A stretch of 64,000 nt of DNA from Smittia aterrima (lineage: Eukaryota > Arthropoda > Insecta > Diptera > Chironomidae). The notes below the pieces were generated by a model that searched no databases, was not told the DNA's origin, and worked only from the letters and a program-made list of their open reading frames with translations. Where the stretch lies: positions 16,864,001-16,928,000 of the forward strand of contig CP093831.1 of NCBI GenBank assembly GCA_033063855.1. Direction: 5' to 3'. Of the stretch, positions 49,701-60,944 are shown in pieces. Position 1 is the first letter of the stretch; every line of letters begins with the position of its first letter. The position numbers were made by a program, and so were the translations under genes.

Positions 49701-52700
49701 CGAAATTGGTTTGACAAATTCTGATGGATTTAAATGCATTTTCAAAAGCCATCAACCGCAGATGGGAACCTCAGTCAAAACTTGAAGGTTTAAGCAGAAA
49801 TTCAGCGCTTCAGACATTTATCATCATTAAGGGCAAAAGAGAAAAAGGAATTTCTACCATTTCACGCGTAAAAAATTTCGCTGAAAGCTTTTCATGGTCT
49901 CGCACTTCAAATTTGTCGCTCGAGAATCACAAAAGGAAAAACTTAACATTCTCTCTGCCATTTCATCCTCTTTGAGTTTGAGAACAGCTCGTTGTTCAAT
50001 CTTCACGCTTTCGTGCTTCTTGTTGCAAAGAGCTAGTCGCTATCTAAAGAAATGCTCTGATGCAGATAGAAAAAGCTTCTAAGTAATTCAAACTTTTTTC
50101 CCTGAGAAAAGGAAAGACACGTTCCTCCTTCATTGCTAAATGATAGTGCAAAAGTTTTTTTCTTCAAGAACTAGTGAAAGGAATTATTAAGTGACGTCAG
50201 AAAACTTAATTTAATATGTAATTTCTTAAGCTCTTTAAAGTTTAGAGTTTTCTTTTCGTTGAAGCTAATAGCCCGCAATGAAAGTTGCATGCGAAAGCCT
50301 TTTGTGTAAGCTTCAACTTCCGCTCATTGTTTAATGAAACCTTGAACTGAATTAACGAAGTTTTGAGAAGTTAATCTTGTAATCTACCGGATCTGCTTGC
50401 ACAGGTATTTCGACAACGCTATTCTCAATGTGAGAAGAGACGACTTATGAGGATAATATTTTATGAATGTCGAAGGATGTGAATAAAGCGCAAGCATCAT
50501 TCCATTAAAGCGATAGCACGATGCTTCAATAGGTTTTTCCTTCTCTCCTTACTGCCAGCTTTAAAATTAAGTTTAATAGCTTTTCCGTGATGTCGTGACA
50601 AGACTACTCGATGGCAGTGAAATTTCCTTTTGCTGTTTGTCGTCTTCATCTCGTTTCTAAGTTTTTTTTTGGAGGTTTGCTCCCCGAACACGCCAGTCTC
50701 GAGAGAAAGTTATCATAATGCGACGATGAAGATGCTTCTCCTCCGCTTGGAAATGTTTCCGATTTGCTATTTTGGACGAAACTGAGAAGCTGTCGTTTCC
50801 TTTTCTGTGGACCGAGACGAAGGTCGTGAATTGATGATGCAGAGTGGGAATCTACATGTTCCGTTCATAATGAGACGAGGGCATGATGTGTCTAAGCTCG
50901 AAACCTGACAGTTCAACATCACAAGTGAGTAAGTAGGTCGAAGACAAGGAGCGTCGCAAAGATAATTAAAATTAATTGTTAGGAAAATTGGAAGCCTCGT
51001 CTTGAGTCATTTCAAATTGAAGCACGCTTATCGAAAGAAAGAAAAAACCAAACAAAGAATGGACCATTCACCTGTTTACCTCTTGTGACGGAATAATTAT
51101 TTTATAAATTCGATGTTCGCGGCCCTTTTCGATGGATACTTCTCGCAAGGGATCGATAAAACAGAAAGCGAAGAACCCAAGACCCGACACCTTCCTTCTA
51201 TTTATTTAGCTGATTGAAAAAAAGAGAAAAACCCTTAGAAATGAAAAACTTTTCCTGCTTCGTGTTTTCTTATGTTTCTCCTGTGAGGAGAATCATCCGC
51301 TGGGGAGAGGTCGTTAAAAGATCTTGACGAATAAATCTCCGACAACATAAACAATCCTGCATGGAAAGAGCGTACTCTCTAATCGCTTAATTCAAAAAGC
51401 CTTTGAGACTAAAAGCAATTTAAAAAAGAATTTCATTGGAAAAACCGTTCCCTTCAATCAATTCTAATGAGACAAAGTGCTCTTGAACTTTAAGACGAAG
51501 ATGTGACGAGTGACCTCAACTTTTTAGTCGGTTTATATCCAGACCAAACTAATTACGTTGGAAGAGCTCTAACTTGTTTGTTTAACTTCTTACTAACGTC
51601 GCCATCATCAAAGCCAACTTTTTAAGTAATTTTAAATTCTCTACCTCAAGAAATAAACTTTCTATCGGAAAAAGAAAGATGAAGATGAAGTTTGTGAAGA
51701 ATTTGAAATTCTTGAGGGAGACAAAAGGAAACGTAGATAGAAAAGTTTTTGCTGAAGAAATGTCAATATAATAAAATTGAAAGTGCAGGATAAGTGGAAA
51801 TCAATTTGATCGTTGCTGAGTAAGGGAATTACTTCGCCTTCCGCTCTTTCTGTGACCTCAATCGAGCTTAAACTCGAAGCGATTTGCAAAATTTGATTCG
51901 ACAAAAAGTTTCAAATTTTTTCTTCCCTTTCAACGTATTTTCTTTTTCGTAGATTGAAACATTTTTAATAAACTCTCGAATTAAAAAGTAACATCACAGA
52001 GATGAAATTTAACGTAGGGTTTGAATCGGAAATCAAGTCAAGATGATCAGAAAAGTTCTTTCGGAGAAAATCCCTTAAAAAGCCTCAACAGCTGCAAAGC
52101 AGAAAAACATTTTTGAAATGAAAACTCCTCCTGACCCACTCGCTTGCGAATTCATGGAAGTCGAAAGATAAACAAAAATAAACAAATATAAAAAGTTCTT
52201 CCCTCTACCTTCTTTCCCTACTATTGCGCCGCTTTGAACTCAGTTTGAAAGCTGAGATGGTCGTAGAGTGAATCGAAAAAAAGAAAGAATAATCCTCGAA
52301 TGGTAGAATATCCGAATAGGAAAGCAATGAATTCAGGAAAGCTCGAAGAACAAAGACCGAATAGAATAAATTATCATATAAGATGCGATGGGAAAATTGT
52401 CGAGGAGCGAAGGAGGGCAGCTAAGCTTAGAGCAAAAACAAAATTACGATAAAACCTGTAGCTTCTGTTTTGTTGTGCTTTGGCATAATGTTATCGTAGC
52501 GGGTTTAGCGACGCTCTATTAATTTTTATAAGGCGTTAAACATGGATGGAGAAAAACGGGATCTTGACAAAATTTTTGGGCGGAAGAATAGGGACATGGC
52601 ACGTTTACACTTAACAAGCGTCGCTAATTAATGATCTCAATGAAAAATGACTTTGTTTTTGTTCAAATATCTTAACTTCATTTGAATGAGCGACGAACAA

Positions 52701-53652
52701 AAATATTTTCGCAAGTGAACGCTGTTTAATGAAACCATTGAAAGACGAGAGAAAAGGCTTCGAGAAGTAAGAAATATTTTAATGTCAAGCTTGGTTTAGC
52801 TTTACTCTCTCATTCAACGAATGCTTTGGTTATTGATCTGCCTTATAAGATCTTCAAAGAATCTCATTTTCCTCGATGAAATTTGAGAATAACCCAAAGG
52901 ACTTGGTTTCTGAAGGAGCAATCCAAATATTTTGACTCAAAATTTTATAAAAAAAAATATTTTCCTTAACTTTTCTGAATTTCTTAACTCGATGGTACAT
53001 TTTTTAATAAAAAAACTCTTTATCCTTTAAAATGTGTGAAAAATCATCTTAAAAACCTACATCTCCCTCGCTTTATTTGCATTGCCTTGACATCAACCTT
53101 GACTCTCTTTGTGATCTTTCGAATGTAAAATCAAAATCCTCAAGAGCTTCGGTTTGGAAAATGTTCACTTGTTGTGAAGTGACAGGAAACATCTAATTAT
53201 CTTCTTGCCCTGACATTTCCTCCATTTAGCTCCCTTTGAATTTGAACTGCTTAGCATTCGAAGCACTTGACTGATTTTCTAAAAATATTGCGGAGCGTGA
53301 CCCACAAAGCCAATGAGATGCCACATGGGAGTGCGATGTAAATTATGAGACGACCGACCGCTTCACGCAATTTCTTCCCTCGCAAATTGCCTTGCATTGC
53401 AGAACTTGTGACGTGGGAAAACTTTTAATCCCGATGGATTTATTTTCTCTGTCCGCTTCGAGTGCGACGCAATTCTCGACACGTTTCAAATCATTCACTC
53501 GTTTTTTTTTGAGCGGGAAGACGGATGGGAAGCATTCTGCTCCTTGTTTGACAAGGAAAGGTCGCTTTGTAAGCTTTCTATTCGAACGCACGAGTTGACC
53601 TGCTTATAATATTTTTATTTTATTGAATTTTTTTAACTCTTTAGAGAGAACT
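34800..53652. other. 18.9 kb gene-free interval
   Basis: Many short open frames occur on both strands (up to about 98 codons), but none shows a known motif, splice structure or compositional bias that separates it from chance. The DNA has many short purine runs (GAAAG, GAGAAA) and AAGCTTT-like words but no clear tandem array. There is a GGCGGCGGCGGC run near 36084. It may hold 5' untranslated exons or enhancers of the adjacent staccato-like gene, which starts at its left edge. Confidence 0.45.
53614..53619 (-). terminator. Poly(A) signal of the tejas-like gene
   Basis: AATAAA on the minus strand, 33 bp after the stop. A second copy overlaps it at 53619-53624. Confidence 0.6.
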
Positions 53653-55027
53653 TTAAATTGTTGAAGCAGGAACCGCGAAACTTTTACCTTTGATGAGTGC
53701 TCGTTTAGCAAATCCTCGGTCAACCAATAATTCCGCGAGGTTCTCGATTTCCACTACGAATACTTCGTTTTCTCTGTCATGGTCTCTGATGGTAGCTGTG
53801 AAAGTTTCGTCTTCGATGACATCAAGAAAAACTGTCTTTGCCTCTTCACTCCAATCGGAGCCTATTGGAACGACTCCTGCAATTTCAGCTTGAAGAGCTT
53901 TTACTGATTCGTAACCAAAAGCCTTGTGAAGTAATCGAACATCTGTTGTTGGAATGGCTCCACATGTTCCGATGTCAACGAAGTGCACCATAACTTTTCC
54001 AAATTTTCCGTTCAAGTCTGGTTTGTCCATTATTTCTGCTCGATGAAAGCTCTCGCCAACTTTTGCTGCGACAATTAATCCTGGTTTTAACTCAACCTCA
54101 TTAACTTCGCTTCTCTGTACATTTTGTGCGTAATATCTTGTCATGGTTTTTGTCAATATTTCAAAGTTAGTCTCATTATGTTGAATCCAAAAGTCTGATG
54201 GCGAGATTCCAACCAATTTAGTTTCAAATGTTACTTTTGTCGAGAACTTAATGAGAAGTGGATTTGGAATGACGTAATTGTAACAGTTGATGAAATCCTC
54301 GGAGATGGCAATACTGTCAATACAATCTGAGGCGTTATCTGTCGATGATTCTGAAGCAGAACTGTCAGGATCTGACTTGATAGGCACAGTCTTCGAAGAT
54401 TTATCAACAATATCGATCTGGACGCGTACTGGAACTTTGATGGATTCCTCATTCTTAAGGACAACCTGTATTTTATTGACTACTTTCAATGGTACTTTTG
54501 GGATTTCAATGTTTGGTCGATTGCCTGAGCTTGCGACTCGCTGGTTCATGTTGTTCGAGTAGGCCGATTGAACAGGTACACGACGTTGAATTAAGCTGTG
54601 GGATCAGGTAATTTAGAGAATGGATAGAATATAAAACCTGAACTTACTTGAAGTTTGAGTTTTGTTTTCGCTTAGCCATAGCCTTCTTCTTATTTTGGCT
54701 TTTCGTCATGTAGTCCATGTGGTTCGATTTCTCATTTGTAAGTCGCACAATCTTGACGAAGCCATTATCATCAAGAACGTAGCAGATAGAGCGACACTTA
54801 TTACGTACGAAGCTCAAGAGGCTGACTTCGCCAAACTAAAGAAATCGAAAATGAAAAATTGTGGAATTCTGAAGAATTAAATTTACCTTTCGGATCTTGG
54901 AATCAATGTCGTGACCTTCTTCTTCTTGGTATACTCTTCGTAAATCCCGCTCGGAACAACATTTTCCGATAGAAGCCATCATTGCTGACAGTACAGACTT
55001 AAAATCGTTTTCCTCTTCAGAGCTCAT
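53653..55027 (-). CDS. tej: LOTUS-Tudor protein (tejas/TDRD5-like)
   Basis: Three exons: 54887-55027, 54648-54835 and 53653-54595, phases closing to 423 residues. The N-terminus (about 5-85) looks like a LOTUS/OST-HTH domain: a helical start DFKSVLSAMMASIGKC, then DLRRVYQEEEGHDI and the strand-rich GEVSLLSFVRNKCRSICYVL. A basic linker follows (KSQNKKKAMAKRKQNSN). A Tudor domain sits at about 230-370, with the core GLIVAAKVGESFHRAEI and VMVHFVDIGTCG. Its aromatic cage differs from the consensus (DIGT where DYGN is usual). In flies, tejas is a nuage component that binds Vasa through LOTUS and acts in the piRNA pathway. At 423 residues it is shorter than fly tejas (about 560). A poly(A) signal lies at 53614-53619. 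The other candidate is the related tapas. Confidence 0.75.
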
Positions 55028-55393
55028 TTTAGATGTTTATTTACAATATTTCACTTTCTGAACCTTCAGTGATAGTTTTCGTTTGTTTATTACAGTTTTT
55101 AAAAGCCGAATCCTTAGCAGAAACTCGTTTTTATCTAATTTATTACTTTTGCGAAAACTTTGGAAACTGCGTAAGTGACAGCCCCGGAATTTGAACCCGG
55201 TTCAAAATAAATTAACGGAAAGTATTCAAATGGTGAAAAAATCTCACAAAAAAGTAAAGTTAATTTACAACTTACTTGTTCAAAGGCCTTGCCAACAGTG
55301 AATCTTAGCTCAAAGATACTGCAAGTAAGTAAGGAATCGATATCGATAGGATGTGAAGCCTAACAATGTTAATTCACAGGATAAATTGCGAAA
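55028..55393. promoter_or_regulatory. Shared divergent promoter region, tejas-like and FHA-kinase genes
   Basis: A 366 bp gap between two divergent start codons. No clear TATA box on either side. It includes a tRNA T-arm-like fragment around 55181-55205 but no tRNA gene. Confidence 0.55.
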
Positions 55394-56856
55394 ATGTTTT
55401 CGTTGTCACAAGAGGATGAGCAAACCAAGTGGATAGTAATTGCAAATGGAGGCAAGTTATTTTGTTTTGACGAATTTCTCTTCATTGATTCGATTTTTCC
55501 TTCAGGTCACCGCAATCTTGGATGGGGAAGAATGAAGAACTTGAATACTGGTGAAGAATTCAAACTGTTCGAGGATCATTATTCTTTTGGATTCGAAGAT
55601 GATCAGGATTTTAAGTTTACTGAATTAAACTCTCCCAAAGTTGTCCTTCCGTATATCAGTTCTAAACACTTCATCATCTCTCGTGAAGAAGTTTCTTTTG
55701 CTCCCAATTACAAACCAGCTTGGATCACTGTTTTAGGACGAAACGGAATTTACCTGAACAAGCAATTTTTGCCACAGAACTCTATGAAGATGCTCGTGAA
55801 CTGCGATGTAATAAAGATTTACAACGTTGAGCTTTTAACGTACTTTGATGATCGCGACTATAGAACAAGCGAGTTACCTGACGAAATCTCGCAAAAATAT
55901 CATCTCGACGATTTTATTGGTAAGGGAGGTCAGAGCAACATTCGGCTCATCCATCGAATAACAACGGGAGAAAAGTTGGCCATGAAAATCATTGCCAAGA
56001 AACGATTTGAAGCTGAGTCAGAACGGAGCTACGAAAAACGAATCCAACACCTGCGTGATGAAGTTACTGCCATGAAGCAGTTGTCACATCCCAACATCGT
56101 GCACTTTGTACAGTCATTTGAGAGTTACCTCGACTGCTACATAATAATGAATTACGCTGATCAAGGCGATTTGCTGTCTTACATGAGAAATTTCCCTGGC
56201 ACTTATCTACCTGAGCAGCACGCCAAACCTTGTCTCTTCCAAGTTACAAAAGGATTGGAATACATTCATTCCAAAAACATCGCTCACCGTGACATCAAAG
56301 TTGAGAACATTTTCGTGAAAACAGACCGTTCTCGAGCAACTCCAATTTTCATGATTGGAGACTTTGGATACTGCAAGAACGTTGAGAACCATCTTTTGAC
56401 GCAAGTAGGAACGGTTTGCTATGCTCCCCCAGAGATAATTGACAGCAACGGATTTGAATACACGATCAAAGCTGATATTTGGACTTTAGGCTGTCTCTAC
56501 TTTGCTGTCCTATCTGGCAGTTATCCGTTTCACGAAAATTACGGAAAACCTGTTAAAGACCTAATCAAAACAGCTGATTATAACTTCAATCATCATCGAT
56601 GGAATTCCGTTAGTTAAGAAGTTACATTACTTAATTAAAATTATAATTTAATTACTTTCAGGTTTCACCTCTTTGCAAAAACTTGATTGCTGAAATGATT
56701 CAACTGAGACCAGAGCGTCGTCCGTCAACTGATAATATCGTTCTTGCTTTGTGGTTTAAAGATCGTCGAATGCTTGAGGATTTAAACTTTCTGTATGGCC
56801 CAGCTCCACCCTTGCCGATGGAAGGTCCTCCAGCTAAGCAGCGACGTATGCTGTGA
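55394..56856 (+). CDS. lok: FHA-domain Ser/Thr protein kinase, Chk2/loki-like
   Basis: Modelled exons: 55394-55451, 55506-56608 and 56662-56856, giving 451 residues. An FHA-like domain occupies about 20-140 (VLPYISSKHFIISRE, then GRNGIYLNKQFL). The kinase domain covers about 150-420: glycine loop GKGGQSN, lysine in AMKIIAKK, catalytic loop HRDIKVEN, DFGYC and APPE. FHA plus kinase in this order is the Chk2 plan, a DNA-damage checkpoint kinase. HRDIKVEN, in place of the usual HRDLKPEN, marks it as divergent, so it may be a loki paralogue. The first intron (55452-55505) would use a GC donor (GGAG|GCAAGT). It is 54 bp and in frame, so unspliced it only adds 18 residues. A poly(A) signal is at 56933-56938. 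Confidence 0.75.
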
Positions 56857-56932
56857 AAGTTCTCGTTAAATGAACTCAAAGTATTTATTTTCTAACTTTA
56901 TTGTAAAACATGAATTCCTCTAAATTTATAGA

Positions 56933-56938
56933 AATAAA
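56933..56938 (+). terminator. Poly(A) signal of the FHA-kinase gene
   Basis: AATAAA, 76 bp after the stop codon. Confidence 0.65.
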
Positions 56939-56986
56939 AGGTAAGTCACTTCTATGGAACAGCTTATCCATTTAAAAAATAAGTTT

Positions 56987-57445
56987 TCACTTTTCTCTCT
57001 CATTTCTCATATAAAAATCGTTCGCCTTTCCCTGCTCACGACTTCCGGATTTATGCCCGAAATTATTCATCATCATGTCCTCATCCCAATCGCTCTCATT
57101 ATTCGCTGACACAAAACGATTGCGAAGTTTCCCATTCCTTGAGATTTTCATTTTAAGATGCTCTGAAGAGCTTTTGACGTAGATTTCATTTGTTGTGCGG
57201 CCATTTTTTACGCTACTCTGCCGTTTAATGTCTCGTGCTTTTAAGAATCCTACAACTGACGAAGGACTCTTCTGATGTGAGAGTAATTTTTGCCCCTTTG
57301 TCATGACGGATTTGGCCCGGAAAGGATGAAGAAACGTTTGCGAATGAAAGAAAGTCGCAGGTGCGTATTTATTTATAAAACATGAGCCGCTTACGCAAAG
57401 AAATAACTTCATTTCTCTCATGGATCGTTCATCATCGTCGTTCAC
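56987..57445 (-). CDS. Possible hypothetical protein, 152 codons
   Basis: An intact frame from the ATG at 57443-57445 in the gap between the kinase and the dehydrogenase gene. The product would be basic and hydrophilic, with an acidic-methionine patch (SDWDEDMMMNN) near the C-terminus and no signal or known domain. It resembles nothing I recognise. The frame overlaps a plus-strand frame of similar quality for only a few bases. It could be chance. Confidence 0.22.
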   Translation of the reverse strand: MNDDDERSMREMKLFLCVSGSCFINKYAPATFFHSQTFLHPFRAKSVMTKGQKLLSHQKSPSSVVGFLKARDIKRQSSVKNGRTTNEIYVKSSSEHLKMKISRNGKLRNRFVSANNESDWDEDMMMNNFGHKSGSREQGKANDFYMRNEREK

Positions 57446-58146
57446 CAGTAAAAATAATTTTCTCTCATCGTCGAGCTACAAGTGGCATGAAAAGATTTTA
57501 TTTATTCAACTTAATTGCACGACCTCAGATTTATTAGGCTGCTCTCAAGTTAAGGAAGAAAGCTTTCAAATATTAAATGAGGAAAATTCAACAAGTGAAT
57601 GTTTGAACGGTGTAGTCTTCGGTCTGATGCATTTCCTTAGCTGTGAGCTGTAAAATATTTAAGCTTCGCTTGCAGACTTTCGCCTCAAATTCTTCCTTTG
57701 TAGTCTTTTACGATAACGTCGCTTTTGTGTGATTGCCTCGAGCTCTTCCGTCAAATAGGATTTGCAACGACAATGCAGAAATAATGAAGCGAGTCAATGG
57801 GAAAAGTTTTTAATTAGTTTTGCAGAAAGGGAACTTTTAAATGAACATAAATTAAGAAAAGAAGGAACGATTAATCTTGTGCAACCTGAGTCATGACTTA
57901 CCTTTGAAAACGACTTTTGAGAATTCATAACACGCGAATTATAACAGTTTTCGTTTGGGTGTTTGCGCAAGTGATGAAAATGAATGTTCACTGGACGAGT
58001 TTCTATTAGAAAAATGAGTTTACATTCTCGTCGAATAAGAATCTGTCAGCTGACATTGACACTTCGTTCGTCGGCTCTGATAAGAAATCGTACGACGAGA
58101 GTGATTTTATTTTCTTCATTTATTTTTTTGATTTTTAAGTTAAATC
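57446..58146. other. Noncoding gap upstream of the dehydrogenase E1 alpha gene
   Basis: Short frames only. The region directly before 58147 is presumably the promoter and 5' leader of the E1 alpha gene. No TATA box is obvious. Confidence 0.5.
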
Positions 58147-59497
58147 ATGTTACGCCGAAGCTTGAGACTTGCGCTGGGACGAACTCGATTGAGTCATGCT
58201 CGGGTAAAGTGAAGTAAATCTCTCTCGACTTGAAATTATGCTAAAAATTCTTTTTTTATTTTAGTTCTGCTCTGCAAAAGCACAAGATAAAGGCGAAACA
58301 GCTCCAACGCTTTTCCCAGGAATTCGCGCTGCTCAATTCATCACGAAACCAACGTTGACAATGCCAGAGGATTATGATCCCATTCCAATTTATCGCGTGA
58401 TGGATGCTGAAGGAAATGTTCTTGACGCCACTCAGGATCCGAATCTAAGCAAGGAAGTCGTTCACAAATGCTTCAGGGACATGGTTTTGCTCAACACTAT
58501 GGACAAAATCCTTTACGAGAGTCAACGTCAAGGAAGAATTTCTTTCTACATGACAAACTTTGGGGAAGAAGCTTCGCATATTGGATCAGCTTGCGCTTTA
58601 ACTCCTGAGGATCTTATTTATGCTCAATACCGAGAAGCGGGAATTCTCGTTCATAGAGGCTTTACAATCGGTCAGTTTATTGATCAGTGCTATGGAAACT
58701 ACGACGACGAAGGCAAAGGAAAGCAAATGCCAGTTCATTACGGAAGTCGTCAGTTAAATTTCGTTACGATTTCGAGTCCATTAGCTACTCAAATTCCTCA
58801 AGCTGTTGGGTCAGCTTACGTTTTCAAGCGTCAGCCAAAGAACGATCGATGTGTTGTCACTTATTTCGGTGATGGTGCTGCGAGCGAAGGTGATACTCAT
58901 GCTGCAATGAACTTTGCTGCTACTCTTGAGTGTCCTATAATCTTCTTTTGTCGTAACAACGGCTATGCCATTTCAACTCCTGTCAAAGAGCAATATCGGG
59001 GTGATGGAATTGCTAGTCGAGGAACAGGCTATGGAATGGCAGCGATAAGAGTCGATGGAACGGACTTGTTGGCAGTTTACAACGCAACGAAAGCAGCTCG
59101 CGAATATTGTTTGAAAAACAACAAACCAATCATCTTGGAAGCAATGCAATATCGTTTGGGACATCATTCGACTTCTGATGATTCAACTGCTTATCGTCCA
59201 GCAGCTGAACTTGAAATTTGGAATACAGTTGAACACCCAATCAATAAATTGAAAAACTACATGCTCAAGAAAGGATGGTTCAATGAGGAAGCTGAAAACG
59301 ATTACGTTAAAATCATTCGCAAGCAGATAATGGCTCAGAATCAACAATCTGAGAAAAAGCTGAAGCATGAGTGGCGTGAAATGTTCCTCGATGTCTACAG
59401 CGATCTTCCTGAGAATTTGCAAAGGCAAATGAAGGAAATGGAAGATCACGTTCAAAAGTATAAGAACGAATATCCCATCAAAGACTTCAAGCTTTAA
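58147..59497 (+). CDS. BCKDHA: Branched-chain 2-oxoacid dehydrogenase E1 alpha subunit, mitochondrial
   Basis: Two exons: 58147-58203 and 58265-59497, giving 429 residues (family about 445). The N-terminus MLRRSLRLALGRTRLSHAR is an arginine-rich amphipathic mitochondrial targeting sequence. The rest is a typical E1 alpha subunit: substrate-channel region FYMTNFGEEASHIGSA, the thiamine diphosphate and magnesium motif GDGAASEGD continuing to CRNNGYAISTP, and the phosphorylation loop YRLGHHSTSDDSTAYR, target of the regulatory kinase in this family. With E1 beta it decarboxylates the oxoacids of leucine, isoleucine and valine in the matrix. Start choice: the ATG at 58355 lacks the targeting peptide and lies inside conserved sequence. 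Poly(A) signals occur about 100-120 bp past the stop. Confidence 0.95.
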
Positions 59498-59686
59498 AGC
59501 TTCGCTGTGCCTTATCGAATGGACTTGTGGTGGTAACCGATGCATTTATTTACAAAGTTTTCTATAATTTTAATGTGCCACATGTTCAATGTTGACGAAA
59601 TAAAATTGCAAATAAAATTTAAAGCTCTTTCATTTGTTTCCTGAATTTCCTTCAACGAAGACGTTAAAATTATAACAGAGAGAGCC

Positions 59687-60308
59687 ATGATGAATGTCAA
59701 AGTAAAATCTGTTTTCAAGATTGTTTGTGTTTTGTCAGCTGTTGTTATATTTTGTTACCTTGGAAAGAAATTCGGTTTGTTTGAAGAAAAACTCGAAGAA
59801 TCAGAAATGGCAGGCCGCAGAATTTTGTCATCGGAGTTTGAGGTATTTGGGCTTGTTCAAGGTGAGTTGTAAAATTAAGGAAAAGTGTCGACGTTGTCAA
59901 TAATCAAGAAAATTTTGTAAAATGTTTCAGGAGTTTTCTTCCGCAAGGTAAGAATTGAAAATGATTTCTTTTGTCTAGCATGAAACTTGATTTAGAATCT
60001 ATTGATTTAGAATACTGAAGATACCGCTAAACGACTCGGACTTCGAGGATGGTGCATGAACACGAAAGAAGGGACTGTGAAGGGATTGATCGAAGGAGAA
60101 GAGAAACATTTCAATGAAATGTAAGTTTTCCTTTTTTCACTTGGTGTCTCAACACTTTGACTAACTTTCTGAATCTTTAAGGAAACATTGGTTGACAAAT
60201 ACTGGAAGCCCTCAGTCCCGAATCGACAAAACAGTTTTCAGCGAAGTTAAACATTTAGACGACTATACTTTCCCAAAATTCGAAGTTCGTCGATTTAAAA
60301 AGAATTAA
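59687..60308 (+). CDS. Acyp: Acylphosphatase with N-terminal membrane anchor
   Basis: Four exons: 59687-59861, 59931-59947, 60011-60120 and 60182-60308, phases closing to 142 residues. Acylphosphatase occupies about 50-142: the phosphate-binding loop VQGVFFRK with its catalytic arginine, and GWCMNTKEGTVKGLIEG with the catalytic asparagine in MNT. It hydrolyses acylphosphates such as 1,3-bisphosphoglycerate. The family is usually about 98 residues and soluble; this one adds a 45-residue N-terminus with a hydrophobic segment (about 9-27, FKIVCVLSAVVIFCYLG). That segment could be a membrane anchor or signal sequence. Exon 2 is only 17 nt and carries the catalytic loop. An internal ATG (MAGRRILSSEF) would give a conventional cytosolic form. 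A poly(A) signal is at 60359-60364. Confidence 0.9.
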
Positions 60309-60358
60309 AGATTTCCTGTAGTGAGTAAAAATTAGAAAAGTCATCACTTTGCTTTTAA

Positions 60359-60364
60359 AATAAA
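60359..60364 (+). terminator. Poly(A) signal of the acylphosphatase gene
   Basis: AATAAA, 50 bp after the stop codon. Confidence 0.65.
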
Positions 60365-60914
60365 GAGAAAAATACTTTTCATCAAGAAAAATTTAGTCGA
60401 TCGCGTTTCATTTTCATAAAATATTTCTTTTCGTTCGATCATGCCGCCGCGATTATATGCTATGCGCTTTCACGGTGTAATGTAAATTGACGGATCAAAG
60501 TATTTCTTGCTATATCCAATTCTGTTTTCAGTTTGTTTCATTTATATTAAAGTTTAGCTGTTTCGACTTTTGGTGTGGTCTGAGAGCTGGCGTCTTAAAC
60601 GGTTAGGTAGATTCCGTAATTTCTATCAAAAATAAAGAAGGTCACTTCAAACAAAAAGAATTCAAATGATAACTTGTTATCGAAACCCAAACATTGACAA
60701 TTTATAAGTCAAAATAGCGTTCAGCTCAGATTGACTACATTTTGCTGAAATTTTCAATGATCCTTACTTCAATTCCTGTCGAAGGCAACTTTTTTTTATT
60801 TTAAATATAATAGATAAGATTTGAATCGACATCGACCAAAAGAATTTTTTCTTTTCATCAGATTTGGCAGCTTCGTGATTAAAAATAATTCGGATTTAGT
60901 TTAATACAAAAACA

Positions 60915-60920
60915 TTTATT
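60915..60920 (-). terminator. Poly(A) signal of Urm1
   Basis: AATAAA on the minus strand, 24 bp after the stop codon. Confidence 0.65.
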
Positions 60921-60944
60921 CTTTATCATCATGTGCAACAATTC

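Larger units (their letters stand above)
60309..60944. other. Intergenic region between convergent acylphosphatase and Urm1 genes
   Basis: Contains the 3' ends of both convergent genes: the acylphosphatase poly(A) signal at 60359-60364 and the Urm1 signal (minus strand) at 60915-60920. Nothing else is recognised. Confidence 0.6.

Noticed and set aside
55181..55205. tRNA-like T-arm (GGGTTCAAATTCCGGGGCTGTCAC on the minus strand, with a B-box core)
   Set aside because: No acceptor stem partner, anticodon arm or A box upstream, so not a tRNA gene. It may be a small tRNA-derived fragment or chance.
57420..57653. 77-codon plus-strand frame next to the possible 152-codon minus-strand frame
   Set aside because: No known motif, no second exon and no better composition than flanking DNA.
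58355..58357. Internal ATG as the start of the dehydrogenase E1 alpha protein
   Set aside because: It would remove the mitochondrial targeting peptide and conserved N-terminal residues; the spliced start at 58147 restores both.
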